Positions 1 through 8,812 of a stretch of 64,000 nt of DNA are shown in pieces (within the stretch, counting starts at the first letter, position 1; every line of letters begins with the position of its first letter). The notes under the pieces were generated by a model that was given only the letters and a program-made list of their open reading frames with translations, ran no database searches and was not told the origin of the DNA. Source of the stretch: Mycolicibacterium flavescens (lineage in GTDB: Bacteria; Actinomycetota; Actinomycetes; Mycobacteriales; Mycobacteriaceae); the NCBI RefSeq assembly GCF_001722335.1, contig NZ_MIHA01000003.1:248001-312000 (forward strand). Reading direction: 5' to 3'. The translations under genes and the position numbers were made by a program.

Positions 1-438
1 TCGGTCACTGCGCGCGAGTTCGCGCACCGCCCGGTGTGACGGCGCATCGAAATTCCCCGGCACCTGCACCGCGATCCACGACCCGGTCGCCAACTCCCGT
101 GCCCACCGGACCATCAGCGCCTGATGATCGGGCACCCAATGCAGCGTCGCGTTGCTGACCACGACCGCGGTGTCCGGCGCCGGGCTCCACTCGCGGACAT
201 CGCCCACCCGCGCGTCCAGACCCCGGTCCCGCGCCGCGGCCACCATCTCCGGTGAACTGTCCCACGCCTCGATCACCGCGCGCGGCCACCGCTGCGCGAG
301 CGTCGCGGTCAGATTGCCCGGTCCGCAGCCGAGATCGACCACCCGCCGCGGGTCGTCGGCGTTGACACACGCCATCAGGTCGAAGAACGGGCGTCCGCGC
401 TGATCGGCGAAGGCCAGATACGCGTCAGGGTTCCACAT
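1..438 (-). CDS. tam: Trans-aconitate 2-methyltransferase, 3' part cut by window edge
   Basis: A class I SAM-dependent methyltransferase reads from an ATG at 438 off the left edge with no stop (146 codons visible). The N-terminus begins [17 protein letters not shown], as in Tam proteins, followed by the SAM-binding glycine motif [11 protein letters not shown] and a conserved [10 protein letters not shown] segment. Tam methylates trans-aconitate, a spontaneous by-product of the aconitase step, in the cytoplasm. In M. tuberculosis tam (Rv0294) lies next to the ESX-3 locus, so position and sequence agree. The C-terminal third is outside the window. Confidence 0.85.
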   Translation of the reverse strand, partial: MWNPDAYLAFADQRGRPFFDLMACVNADDPRRVVDLGCGPGNLTATLAQRWPRAVIEAWDSSPEMVAAARDRGLDARVGDVREWSPAPDTAVVVSNATLHWVPDHQALMVRWARELATGSWIAVQVPGNFDAPSHRAVRELARSDR

Positions 439-492
439 ACGCCTCAGTCTGCACCGTTACTGCGTCAGGTCACTGCGGGTTACCATTCGCAC

Positions 493-1680
493 GTGGACGT
501 GAACCCGGTTGATCCGCCGATCCCGGTGCCCGACGTCCCCGGCGCCGACGCCACCGCCCGCGGGCTGCCCCGCCGGATCGACCTCACCGCGCGCCAACGC
601 TTCATCGTCGACGCCTCGGCCGTCGCCGACCTCGGCCTGCGCACGGCGATCGCCTCGTTGCTCGCGACCACGATGCTGCCCACCCTGGCCGGTGGTCTGA
701 GCCGCTCACAGTCGCGTGCCGAACGCGAACAACTGGAGTTCTACGCCGACCTGGCCGAGGCCAAGGACCCAACCCGGTCGTTCCCGGCGCCGTCGGACGT
801 CCCGCGGGTGTCGTCGCGCACCGCCAACCCGGTCGCCGAGTGGATCGCCAAGGGCCGCGTCCACAACATCCGCTTCAACAGCAGCTTCACCGCGGTCAAC
901 CCGGCGCTGCGCGCCCAGTGCCGCTCCTTCACCCGCAACAATGTTGTGCACGCCCAGCACTGGCGCCACGACGACGGCCCGCACCCGACGCTGTGCCTGA
1001 TCCACGGATTCATGGGTTCGCCGTACCTGTTCAACGGGTTGTTCTTCTCGCTGCCCTGGTTCTTCCGGTCCGGCTACGACGTGCTGTTGTACACCATGCC
1101 GTTTCACGGTCGCCGAGCCGAGAAGGGTTCGCCGTTCAGCGGTCACGGCTTCTTCGCCAACGGGTTCTCCGGATTCGCCGAGGCGATGGCCCAGGCGGTG
1201 CACGACTTCCGCTCGATCATCGACTATCTCGAATTTACCGGGGTCGACCGCATCGCGCTGACCGGGATGTCGCTGGGCGGCTACACGTCGGCGCTGATCG
1301 CCAGCGTCGACGACCGCATCCAGGCCGTCATCCCGAATGTCCCGGTGGTGGCCCCCGACCAGACCGTCGACGAATGGTTTCCCGCCAACAAGGTGGTGGC
1401 GTTACGAAACCTGCTGTCCAACACGGATTCCGACCTCACCGGTGCAGCGACCTTGTACTCGTCACCGCTGAACTACGTCCCGCTGGTTCCGAAGGACCGC
1501 CGGCTGATCATCACCGGGCTCGGTGACCGGCTCGCCCCTCCGCATCAGGCGGAGATGCTGTGGGAACACTGGGACCGGTGCGCGTTCCACTGGTTTCCCG
1601 GCAACCACATCCTGCACGTCAGCCAGCCGGACTACCTGCGCCGGATGACCCGGTTCATGCGCGATTTCATGTTCGACTGA
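493..1680 (+). CDS. Alpha/beta hydrolase family protein (Rv0293c-like)
   Basis: This 395-residue cytosolic-looking protein starts at a GTG and has no signal peptide. A CLIHGFMGSPY segment gives the HG oxyanion motif, GMSLGG matches the nucleophile elbow G-x-S-x-G, and a late GNHILHV supplies a candidate catalytic His. The first 130 residues are a less conserved extension. Substrate is unknown. It is transcribed toward ESX-3 and overlaps the end of eccE3 by 14 bases tail to tail, the same arrangement as Rv0293c/Rv0292. The hydrolase fold call is firm; the function is not. Confidence 0.85.
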   Translation: MDVNPVDPPIPVPDVPGADATARGLPRRIDLTARQRFIVDASAVADLGLRTAIASLLATTMLPTLAGGLSRSQSRAEREQLEFYADLAEAKDPTRSFPAPSDVPRVSSRTANPVAEWIAKGRVHNIRFNSSFTAVNPALRAQCRSFTRNNVVHAQHWRHDDGPHPTLCLIHGFMGSPYLFNGLFFSLPWFFRSGYDVLLYTMPFHGRRAEKGSPFSGHGFFANGFSGFAEAMAQAVHDFRSIIDYLEFTGVDRIALTGMSLGGYTSALIASVDDRIQAVIPNVPVVAPDQTVDEWFPANKVVALRNLLSNTDSDLTGAATLYSSPLNYVPLVPKDRRLIITGLGDRLAPPHQAEMLWEHWDRCAFHWFPGNHILHVSQPDYLRRMTRFMRDFMFD

Positions 1681-2584
1681 CCTGCGCCGCCGTCCCTGCC
1701 GGCCACCCCAACGTGTCCAGCAGCTCGGCGCGCAGCGGCGCACCGGGCACACCCAGCCGGCCGGTCGCAGCAGGATCGAGCGCGGTCAGCAGCGGACCCT
1801 GCGCGCCACGCTGGTCGATCAGCCCCGGCAGCGGTGCATCACCGCCGGGTTCTGGTGTCCGGACGGCACACACCGCGGCGACGGTGGGTCGCGTTGCGGT
1901 GCCGCTGAATTCGATGGCCGTCCAGGTTTCGGCCAGATCAGACCAGGCCTGCGCCAGCCGTTCGCCGAGACGTTCGTCGACGGCGAGGGCGTAGACCGAG
2001 ATGAAGCCGCGTTCGTCGTGCACACCGCGCCACGTCTCCCGCTCCCACCCTTCGAGGGGCGCGGGAACCGAATCGACGATCGTCGCATCGAGCCCGGTCT
2101 CGCGCAGGTGGTCGGCGAGCCGACGGGCCGCGATCGCCGCCGTGTCGTGCAACGGCAGATCTTTCGAGCGTGCCTGCAGCGCACTGAGATTGGTGCGGGC
2201 GTCCAGCGTCAGGCTCACCCACGTGTCGCTGACACCGGCGCTGGCGCGGTTGGTCACACGTACCTTCTCGCTGCGCAGGCCGAACCGCTCGACGTAGCCG
2301 GCCAGCACGGCAAGCGCGACCCCGCGACCGGCCGGGTCGTCCACCCGCAGCACCACCGTGGTCTGCTCGGGGTTCGGTGCCGGCAGACGACCGCGGTTGC
2401 GCCGCCACAGCGCGAACCACCGCGCGACCATCGTGGTCAGGAACTGGCCGCGCCACCAGGCAAGCGCCACGATGACGACCGCGGCACCCACGCCGAGGAT
2501 CCACCAGTCGACCGTCGTCTGCCACGGATACGCCATGGCGGTCAGCACAATCGCCAACGCGGCCACTGCAAGTCGTAGGGTCAC
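1667..2584 (-). CDS. eccE3: ESX-3 secretion system membrane protein EccE3
   Basis: This is the last gene of the ESX-3 operon, 305 residues. The N-terminus has two closely spaced hydrophobic helices (about residues 5-45, MTLRLAVAALAIVLTAMAYP then a second segment), followed by a soluble domain, as in EccE proteins, which sit at the periphery of the hexameric type VII membrane complex. The start codon overlaps the mycP3 stop by four bases (ATGA), so translation is probably coupled. Length is close to the family. Loss of EccE3 would be expected to impair siderophore-dependent iron uptake, known for ESX-3 in general. Confidence 0.92.
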   Translation of the reverse strand: MTLRLAVAALAIVLTAMAYPWQTTVDWWILGVGAAVVIVALAWWRGQFLTTMVARWFALWRRNRGRLPAPNPEQTTVVLRVDDPAGRGVALAVLAGYVERFGLRSEKVRVTNRASAGVSDTWVSLTLDARTNLSALQARSKDLPLHDTAAIAARRLADHLRETGLDATIVDSVPAPLEGWERETWRGVHDERGFISVYALAVDERLGERLAQAWSDLAETWTAIEFSGTATRPTVAAVCAVRTPEPGGDAPLPGLIDQRGAQGPLLTALDPAATGRLGVPGAPLRAELLDTLGWPAGTAAQVSRT

Positions 2585-3984
2585 GATGCCTCCGTCTGAG
2601 GGTCTGAGTTCTTCCGCCTGGCCACCACAATCGCTAACACGGCGAGTATTGCGAGCACGCCGGTGCCGACGAACGCGACGATGCGCGGCGTGGCGTCCTG
2701 CGGGGCGGGTGCTTCGGGTGCGGCGATCGGCTGCGGTCCGGTGTCACCGTCTTCTCCGACAGCGGCGCTGACATCCCACGTCAACGATGCCACGGGATCG
2801 ACCAGTCCGGCGCCGGTCAGGTTCGACGGTGCCCGGGCCGCGCCCTGCGCACCCGCGACGAGACGGTCCCTGACCTGTTCGGCGGTCAGATCCGGAAACC
2901 TGCTGCGCACCAGCGCCGCAACGCCGGACACATAGGCCGCCGCGAAGCTCGAGCTGTTCAGCGGGTACAGCCGGCCCTGCGCGTCGGGCACCGCGTTGGC
3001 CAGGCCGCCACCGTCGGCGTTGCCCACCGAGGCGATGTTCTGCCCGGGCGCGGCGATGCCCACCCAGGGACCGGCCATCGTGAAGTCCGACGCGCGTCCG
3101 GTCGGGCCCAACGAGCCGACCGAGAGCACGTACGGCTGCCACGCCGACGGGATCGACACCGACGTCACGCTGGCCCAGTTGCGCGGATCCTCGGGACGTC
3201 CGGGATCCGACAGCGGGTTCGACGGACACGCCGATCCCGGGTTCAGGCCCGCCTTGTTGTTGCCGGCCGCGGCGACGATCACCGCGTCCTTGTCGACCGC
3301 GGCGTAGCGCAGCGCGGCGCCGAGCTCGGCCTGGTTGACGTCTTCGGTCGCGGGCAGACAGGTGACCGCCGAGATGTTGATCACCCGCGCCCCGAGGTCG
3401 GCCGCGCGAACCACGGCGCGCGCCAACGTCGCAACGTCGAGCACCACCCTGGCCCTGGCCGGGTTCTCCTGCGTCACCCGCGGCGCGTAATGCGCCGACG
3501 TCGACCGGATCGACAAGATCCGCGCGTCGGGCGCCACGCCGGAGAACCCGTCGGGTCCGGGCTTGCCGGCGATGAGGCCGGCCACCAGCGTGCCGTGTCC
3601 GTCGCAGTCGGTCAGGCCGTCGGTCGACTCGACGAAGTCGCCGCCCGGATCCACATCGGGCAACCGCGGTCCCGGCTGGACGCCGGTGTCGATGACCGCG
3701 ACGAGTTGACCGGCGCCACGGCTGTATTTCCAGGCGCCGTCGAGGTTGAGCAGCCTCTGGTTCGCCGACGGCGCACCGGGATCGGTGCCGGGCAGCACCC
3801 CGGTCGTCACGCACTGCCCCCGCTGGGCCATCGCTTCGACGGGGCCCGCCGCGCCCGAGGGCGGCGGCACCGCGGGATCCACCTGTGGCGGCGTCATCGC
3901 CTGCGCCGCAGGGACGTTCAAACCGGCGACGATCAGCGTCACGGCCGTCGTCGCGACCGCGCTGCGCAGTCGGACGCCGATCAC
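2581..3984 (-). CDS. mycP3: Mycosin-3, ESX-3 membrane-anchored subtilisin-like protease
   Basis: This 467-residue S8 serine protease has a Sec signal at residues 1-30 ending near VPAAQA. The catalytic triad is visible in order: Asp in VAVIDTGVQ, His in DGHGTLVAGLI and Ser in NSSSFAAAYVSG, with the oxyanion Asn in AAAGNN. A proline-rich linker precedes a C-terminal transmembrane helix (about 437-457, IVAFVGTGVLAILAVLAIVVA) and a short basic tail. Mycosins cap the periplasmic face of the type VII pore and stabilise the complex. It starts at a GTG 7 bases after eccD3, with AAAGG just upstream. Confidence 0.95.
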   Translation of the reverse strand: MIGVRLRSAVATTAVTLIVAGLNVPAAQAMTPPQVDPAVPPPSGAAGPVEAMAQRGQCVTTGVLPGTDPGAPSANQRLLNLDGAWKYSRGAGQLVAVIDTGVQPGPRLPDVDPGGDFVESTDGLTDCDGHGTLVAGLIAGKPGPDGFSGVAPDARILSIRSTSAHYAPRVTQENPARARVVLDVATLARAVVRAADLGARVINISAVTCLPATEDVNQAELGAALRYAAVDKDAVIVAAAGNNKAGLNPGSACPSNPLSDPGRPEDPRNWASVTSVSIPSAWQPYVLSVGSLGPTGRASDFTMAGPWVGIAAPGQNIASVGNADGGGLANAVPDAQGRLYPLNSSSFAAAYVSGVAALVRSRFPDLTAEQVRDRLVAGAQGAARAPSNLTGAGLVDPVASLTWDVSAAVGEDGDTGPQPIAAPEAPAPQDATPRIVAFVGTGVLAILAVLAIVVARRKNSDPQTEAS

Positions 3985-3991
3985 CTTTGCC

Positions 3992-5425
3992 TCATCGATT
4001 GAGCACCCACGCGAACAGCCCGACCAGGTACGCCAGCACCGGGATCACCGACGCGTCGACCGCCGAGGCCAGGAACCCGACCAGACGGCGCATCGGCAGC
4101 GAGTAGGTGTCGGGCTCGGCGAGCCGCGGGAACGCCGCGGCCAACACGAACACCACGGTCAGCACGGCGATCGCCAGCAGCGCCCACCACGCCTCGGTGT
4201 AGCGGCCGTCCACCGCGAACGCGACCAGAAGTGCGGTCGCGATCAGGAACGGCGCCGCGAGCAGCCACGCCTTGCACAGCGCGGCGTCCCACACCCGGGC
4301 GCGCAGCACAGAGCCCAACGCCACCGCGGCCACCACATACCAAACCCAGTTCGAAACGCCCTGCGGGGCAGCCAGAATCGTCACACCGGCGGTGGAGAGC
4401 GCAACGCCACCGGCGATGAAGCCGGTCTGGTGCGAGTCGCTGATGCGGACCCGGCGCGGCAGGTCCTGCAGCACCTTGAGCGACGGCGGGGCCGGTGTCG
4501 GGTCACCGGGTGCGGGGATGACGGGCACCGGTAGCCGCGACCACATCGCGGAGAACTGCGCGGCCTGCACCGTGACGATCAGCGCCAGCACGATCAGCAG
4601 CGACCCGACGATCGTCGCGTTCAGCGTCCAGATCGTGGCCGCGCCCGCGGTCACCACCGCGCCGAACCCGACCACTGTCGCCGCGGTGAACAAGGCGATG
4701 GCGCGTTGCGCGACAACGATGCTCATGATCGACCAGGCGGTCACACCGGCGCCGGCGAGCAGGACCTGCGAGGGCCCGAAGTCACCCGGTACCGCGAGCG
4801 CGAGCGCCGCGGCGATCGGCACCAGGGCGGTCACCGCGAGCACCGTTCCCAGGCGCGCGGACCGGCCCCACGTCAGCAGCGCCGCCAGCACGGTCAGCAG
4901 AGCGACGGCCGTGGTGGCGATCAGCCCGGCGAAGCCGCCGGTGACCGCACGGTGCACGGTGCCGAACGCGGTGGCGATCAGGATCAGCGCGATCACCGCG
5001 ACGGTCGCGCCACGCTGGATGTGTGCTGCGCTCCAGGGCTTTTCGCGTGCCGTCGAGAAGATCACCGCGGCGTCGCCGATGTCCTCGACGATCCGCGGGG
5101 CGGGCGGACCTGCCGGCAGCGTCTGCAGCGCGAGCAGGTCGCCGTCGACCACGCCGACGGTGTCCAGGGTGGCGTCGAGGCTGAACGGCGCACCACCGAT
5201 CGGGGCGAGCGACAGCGCAACCGGGGCGGTGTCGTCGTACTCCTCGTCCGACGGCATCGCCATGCGCCGCACGGCGGGCAGGATCTCGCGCAGCGGGAGT
5301 TCGGTGGGCAACGCCATGTCCGTGATCCGGCCGCCGGGTTCACCGGCGGCGAGCACCGCGACCCTGACGATGGGCATCGACGGCGACGCCGCCAGTGTTG
5401 CGCCCGTCATTGGACTGTCTGCCAT
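3992..5425 (-). CDS. eccD3: ESX-3 secretion pore membrane protein EccD3
   Basis: EccD3 is 477 residues: a ubiquitin-like N-terminal cytoplasmic domain (to about residue 115, PIVRVAVLAAGEPGGRITDMALPTELPL) followed by about eleven transmembrane helices. EccD dimers form the membrane vestibule of the ESX complex. The open frame runs on upstream to 6064, but that part is a shadow of espG3, so the start is placed at the ATG at 5425 (MADSPMTGATLAAS). An ATG five codons later is a weaker alternative. The start lies inside the last 19 bases of espG3, indicating coupling. Confidence 0.92.
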   Translation of the reverse strand: MADSPMTGATLAASPSMPIVRVAVLAAGEPGGRITDMALPTELPLREILPAVRRMAMPSDEEYDDTAPVALSLAPIGGAPFSLDATLDTVGVVDGDLLALQTLPAGPPAPRIVEDIGDAAVIFSTAREKPWSAAHIQRGATVAVIALILIATAFGTVHRAVTGGFAGLIATTAVALLTVLAALLTWGRSARLGTVLAVTALVPIAAALALAVPGDFGPSQVLLAGAGVTAWSIMSIVVAQRAIALFTAATVVGFGAVVTAGAATIWTLNATIVGSLLIVLALIVTVQAAQFSAMWSRLPVPVIPAPGDPTPAPPSLKVLQDLPRRVRISDSHQTGFIAGGVALSTAGVTILAAPQGVSNWVWYVVAAVALGSVLRARVWDAALCKAWLLAAPFLIATALLVAFAVDGRYTEAWWALLAIAVLTVVFVLAAAFPRLAEPDTYSLPMRRLVGFLASAVDASVIPVLAYLVGLFAWVLNR

Positions 5426-6273
5426 TGATGTTCCGTTCTGTGTTGAGAGTCGAAGTCTCGGGTCAAAGTCACGTCGGGGAACCACACCCCGTCGGGAAGT
5501 GTTGCGGTGAGCCGCTCGACCGCGGTGGCGATCGCGTGCGGCGTGCCGGGGGTGAACGTCGACACCCACTCCCCGTCGAACGCCTTCGACGGGTGCACCA
5601 GCACGCGACCTTCCCGGGTGTCGACGACGCTGACGCCGACATCGGTGCTGATGCGGTGGCCGTCGCGGTGGTCGCCTGCCACCACCTCGACGTAGCTGCG
5701 GTCGGTCGAGTACGCGGCCTCCACGACGGCGCGCGCGCTGGGCGGAACGCCGAGGAACTCGATGACCTCGGCCAGTTCCGCACCGTTGCGCAGCTGCTCG
5801 TCGGCGCGGGCCCCGATCCGCGCGGGGATCGCGAACTCGTCGAACCGCGCCGGTGCCCGGCCGGACAGCCCGGCGGTCAGCACCGGCACCAGCGCCTGCG
5901 GATGGTGCAGATCGAGCGCGGTCAGCGTGACCAGCCCGCCGCTGCGCAGCGCGACGACGGTCGCGTCGTCGCGGCGTCCGACGTGGCCGCGCAGCATGCT
6001 GCCGGCGCCCCGGACGAAGCGCAGCTCCAGCCAGCGCCGTGCCCGGCATGTCGTCGTGACCCATTGGCGCACAGCATTGTTGACGGTGCCGTCCGCGGAC
6101 ATCACCCCAAGCTCGACCAGCTCCGCAGTCAACCTGGTCTCGACGCGCCCGCGCGCCGCGAGGTCGCTGTACGGCGGGGTGACGGCAAGGACCCAGGGAT
6201 AACCCCCGACGCCCGTGCGGTCGGCGACGAACCAGGCCTGCTCCGCGGTCAGCTCGACTGCGTTAGCGGCCAC
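5407..6273 (-). CDS. espG3: ESX-3 PE/PPE-specific chaperone EspG3
   Basis: This is the 288-residue cytosolic chaperone that binds the tip of the PPE partner and keeps the PE5-PPE4 pair soluble before secretion. The N-terminus MAANAVELTAEQAWFVADRTGVGGYPW and the conserved VWFPDVTLTRDFD near the C-terminus fit the EspG family, and the length is normal. It starts at a GTG six bases after the esxH stop and overlaps eccD3 by 19 bases. Gene position between esxH and eccD3 is the family hallmark. Confidence 0.92.
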   Translation of the reverse strand: MAANAVELTAEQAWFVADRTGVGGYPWVLAVTPPYSDLAARGRVETRLTAELVELGVMSADGTVNNAVRQWVTTTCRARRWLELRFVRGAGSMLRGHVGRRDDATVVALRSGGLVTLTALDLHHPQALVPVLTAGLSGRAPARFDEFAIPARIGARADEQLRNGAELAEVIEFLGVPPSARAVVEAAYSTDRSYVEVVAGDHRDGHRISTDVGVSVVDTREGRVLVHPSKAFDGEWVSTFTPGTPHAIATAVERLTATLPDGVWFPDVTLTRDFDSQHRTEHQWQTVQ

Positions 6274-6279
6274 CGTGGC

Positions 6280-6570
6280 TCAGGCGCCCCATTTGGCGCC
6301 TTCGGCCGCATCGCGGGCGCTCATCGCCATCGTGTTCTGTTCGTGGGTGGCGGCCATCGACCGGTACGCGCGCACCAGTTCCTCGAGCGCGGTGTTCCAC
6401 TGCGCCTGCCAGGCCTGGTACGTCATGCCGGTGTCGCCCTGCCACGCGCCGGCCAACGCGGCCTGCTCGCTGGCGATGTCGGCGCCCACGGCGTGCATCG
6501 CTCCCGCGTAGCCGGCCATCTCACCCGCGTGCGCCAGCATCGCCGGGTAGTTGTACATGATCTGAGACAT
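6280..6570 (-). CDS. esxH: ESAT-6-like secreted protein EsxH
   Basis: This 96-residue WXG100 protein forms a secreted 1:1 heterodimer with EsxG. The WXG turn is AWQGDTG (Trp43-Gly45), and the chain is otherwise two helices. Compared with M. tuberculosis TB10.4, the zinc ligands His14, His76 and Glu77 are present, but His70 is replaced by Arg (Y-R-S-M). It follows esxG by 27 bases. ESX-3 exports EsxG-EsxH under iron limitation, and the dimer is required for siderophore-mediated iron use (established for the family). Confidence 0.97.
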   Translation of the reverse strand: MSQIMYNYPAMLAHAGEMAGYAGAMHAVGADIASEQAALAGAWQGDTGMTYQAWQAQWNTALEELVRAYRSMAATHEQNTMAMSARDAAEGAKWGA

Positions 6571-6597
6571 CGGTACTCCCCTGAGTCAGTTCGGAAA

Positions 6598-6891
6598 TCA
6601 GATGGCGGTGTAGGTGCTCGCGGCGGCGGCGTCCTGCGCGACGTAGGTGCCCGCGGCGTCACCGAGGTTGATCTGCGCGACGTCGAGCAGCGAGTTGATC
6701 TTCGCCGACACCTCGAGGAACCGGGCGTGTGCGGCCTGGAACGCGGCCGACGACTCGCCGATGTGGAACGCCTGCGAGGACTGCGCGGCCTGCTCGGCCT
6801 GGGCCATGGTGCTGCGCATCAGCGCCGCCTTGGCCGCGAACGCCGCCTCCGACGAGACGAGTTGGGGGATGTGAGCGTCGAGAAGGCTCAT
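6598..6891 (-). CDS. esxG: ESAT-6-like secreted protein EsxG
   Basis: This 97-residue partner of EsxH begins MSLLDAHIPQLVSSEAAFAAKAALM, which is characteristic of EsxG. The central turn is FHIGES, so, as in other EsxG proteins, the strict WXG tryptophan is absent. It forms a four-helix bundle with EsxH. The pair sits 59 bases downstream of PPE4 with its own ribosome site (AAAGGAATCC region before the ATG), which may allow higher expression than the upstream membrane genes. Confidence 0.97.
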   Translation of the reverse strand: MSLLDAHIPQLVSSEAAFAAKAALMRSTMAQAEQAAQSSQAFHIGESSAAFQAAHARFLEVSAKINSLLDVAQINLGDAAGTYVAQDAAAASTYTAI

Positions 6892-6950
6892 CTGGATTCC
6901 TTTCGGATAGTGGTTCGTGAGTTACGGATTCGGTCTTGATGGTCGGGTGC

Positions 6951-8501
6951 TCAGTCGCGCTCTCCCCCCTTGTCGTCCCAATCGCCCGGCAACAGGGGTT
7001 CGGTGGGTCCGCCGCCGAACGGGTCGCCGGCGAGCTCGGTGAGCCCCGCCGCCTGTTCGGTGTCGGATTTCGTTGCGGCGCCGGTGAACCCGACGGTGCC
7101 CGCCCCGCGTTCGGACGCCGCGACCGAGGGTTTGCGCGCCGGTTCCGGCGGGGTGTCGTCCTCTTCGGGTTCGTAGTCGAGGTACGCGTCGGCGTACTGA
7201 CGTTCGTGGATCGGCTGGGTGCGCCGGCGCCGCGCCTTGCGCTTGGCCAGCGACGAGGCCACCGCCGCTGCAGCCGACGAGGCCGCGATGTCGCTGGCCG
7301 GCGCCTTGGCGCTGGTGCTGTCGCGCAGCGTCGGGGTGAAGCCCTCGCCGGGGTCCGGGCCCGCGACCGCGTACGGAACCACGGCGGCGACACCGGGCGC
7401 GGCCGGCGCCGGGGCCGGGGCGGCACCGGCGCCGACGGACATGCCGCCGGGTGCGCCGGGCGCGGTCGGCACCGTCGGGGCGACGGTGGTGGCCAGCGGC
7501 ATCGGGTCGGCGCGCTGGGCCTGCGCGGGCGCGGCGGCCGGTTCGGGTGCCGGTTCGGCGGCGGGCTCCGGCGGCGGCGCCTGGTTGATGAACCCCAGCG
7601 CGATCAGCCCGAGCGCGAGCAGCGACGGCGCCCACGCCGGCGACGTCGCCACCACGGTCCAGAAGGTCCAGCCGACCGGCTGGAAGAACGCCTGGTAGCC
7701 GACCGCGAACAGCAGCGGGCCGTATGTGACAAGGGCCGCAGAGGGATTCGTCGCGAACGCGACCAGCATCTGTTCCAGGTTGCCGATCGGGTCCTGCAGG
7801 AAGTCCAGGATCAGGTCGCCGCCGACCAGCGACCGGATGTACTGCTCGAGCAGGTCGGTGATCGCGTTCGAGGCGTTCAGACCCGACCCGGAGTCCGCCG
7901 CGGTGGCCTGGGCGAACATCTGCTGGACATCGGCGCCGGCCGAACCGGCCTCTCCGACACCGGGAGTCAGCAGCATCGGCGCAGGCGTCGTCATCGGGGT
8001 CGCCGCGACCGCCGCACCTGACACCGCCTGATACGTGCTCATCGTGGTGGCCGCCTGAATCCACATCCGCACGTAGTCGGCTTCGTTCAGCGCGATCGGA
8101 ATCGTGTTGATGCCGAGGAAGTTCGTCGCCAGCAGCACCGCGTGGGTGGCGTGGTTGGCCGCCAACTCGCCGAGCGTCGGCATCGTCGCCAGCGCCGTCG
8201 TGTATGCGGCGGCGGCGGTCTCGTGCTGCACCGCGGCCGCGGCGCTGTTGGCGCTGGCCTGCGCCAGCCACGCCAGGTACGGCGTGTGCGCGGCCACGTA
8301 CTGCTCGGCGCTGGGCCCCTCCCAGGCACCGCCCTGCACCGCCCCCATGATGGCCGTCAACTCGGCGGCGGCAGAGGAGTATTCCGTCGCCAGCGACTGC
8401 CACGAGGCGGCGGCGGCCAGCAGCGAACCCGGCCCGGGTCCACTGCTCAGCATCGCCGAGTGCACCTCGGGCGGTAACGCCATCCAGACGGGAGCCGTCA
8501 T
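6951..8501 (-). CDS. PPE4: PPE family protein PPE4 (ESX-3 substrate)
   Basis: This 516-residue protein has the N-terminal PPE domain (about 1-175: [18 protein letters not shown] at the helical turn). A hydrophobic middle region follows (about 250-310), then a long Ala/Pro-rich low-complexity stretch (about 300-400). The C-terminus is charged, with a basic KRKARRRR cluster and an acidic [10 protein letters not shown]5-PPE4 pairs are needed for mycobactin-dependent iron acquisition in M. tuberculosis. It starts two bases after the PE5 stop. The low-complexity tail is typical of ESX-3 PPE4 in fast growers. Confidence 0.93.
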   Translation of the reverse strand: MTAPVWMALPPEVHSAMLSSGPGPGSLLAAAASWQSLATEYSSAAAELTAIMGAVQGGAWEGPSAEQYVAAHTPYLAWLAQASANSAAAAVQHETAAAAYTTALATMPTLGELAANHATHAVLLATNFLGINTIPIALNEADYVRMWIQAATTMSTYQAVSGAAVAATPMTTPAPMLLTPGVGEAGSAGADVQQMFAQATAADSGSGLNASNAITDLLEQYIRSLVGGDLILDFLQDPIGNLEQMLVAFATNPSAALVTYGPLLFAVGYQAFFQPVGWTFWTVVATSPAWAPSLLALGLIALGFINQAPPPEPAAEPAPEPAAAPAQAQRADPMPLATTVAPTVPTAPGAPGGMSVGAGAAPAPAPAAPGVAAVVPYAVAGPDPGEGFTPTLRDSTSAKAPASDIAASSAAAAVASSLAKRKARRRRTQPIHERQYADAYLDYEPEEDDTPPEPARKPSVAASERGAGTVGFTGAATKSDTEQAAGLTELAGDPFGGGPTEPLLPGDWDDKGGERD

Positions 8502-8503
8502 GA

Positions 8504-8812
8504 TCAGCTACCGGCCACCAGGTAGGTCGCCGCCGCGGTGGCATCGCCGACGGCGTAGCTGGTGCCGGATTCGCCGACCCCCACACCGGAGCGGCCGAGT
8601 TCTTCGACGCCCAGGGCGGCCACCGCGTTGTGCTGCATGCCGTGGGCGCTCAGGCTCGCCGCGGTCTGCAGCGACACCGCGTCCGCGGCGGGCGGCACCA
8701 CAGCGCTCACCGCGGGTGCGGCGGCGGCGTGGGCGGCCGCCAGCCGCGCGGTCAGTGCCTCCACGGCGGCGCTGGCCGCTGCCAGCCCCTCCGGAACGAC
8801 GCGCAGAGTCAT
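8504..8812 (-). CDS. PE5: PE family protein PE5 (ESX-3 substrate)
   Basis: This is a 102-residue PE protein with only the PE domain: [30 protein letters not shown], two helices and no PGRS extension. It contains the YxxxD/E type VII export signal as YAVGDA near the end (Tyr then Asp four residues later). It is expected to pair with PPE4 and be delivered by EspG3. The ATG shares one base with the eccC3 stop (TGATG), so it is translationally coupled to the ATPase gene. Confidence 0.95.
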   Translation of the reverse strand: MTLRVVPEGLAAASAAVEALTARLAAAHAAAAPAVSAVVPPAADAVSLQTAASLSAHGMQHNAVAALGVEELGRSGVGVGESGTSYAVGDATAAATYLVAGS

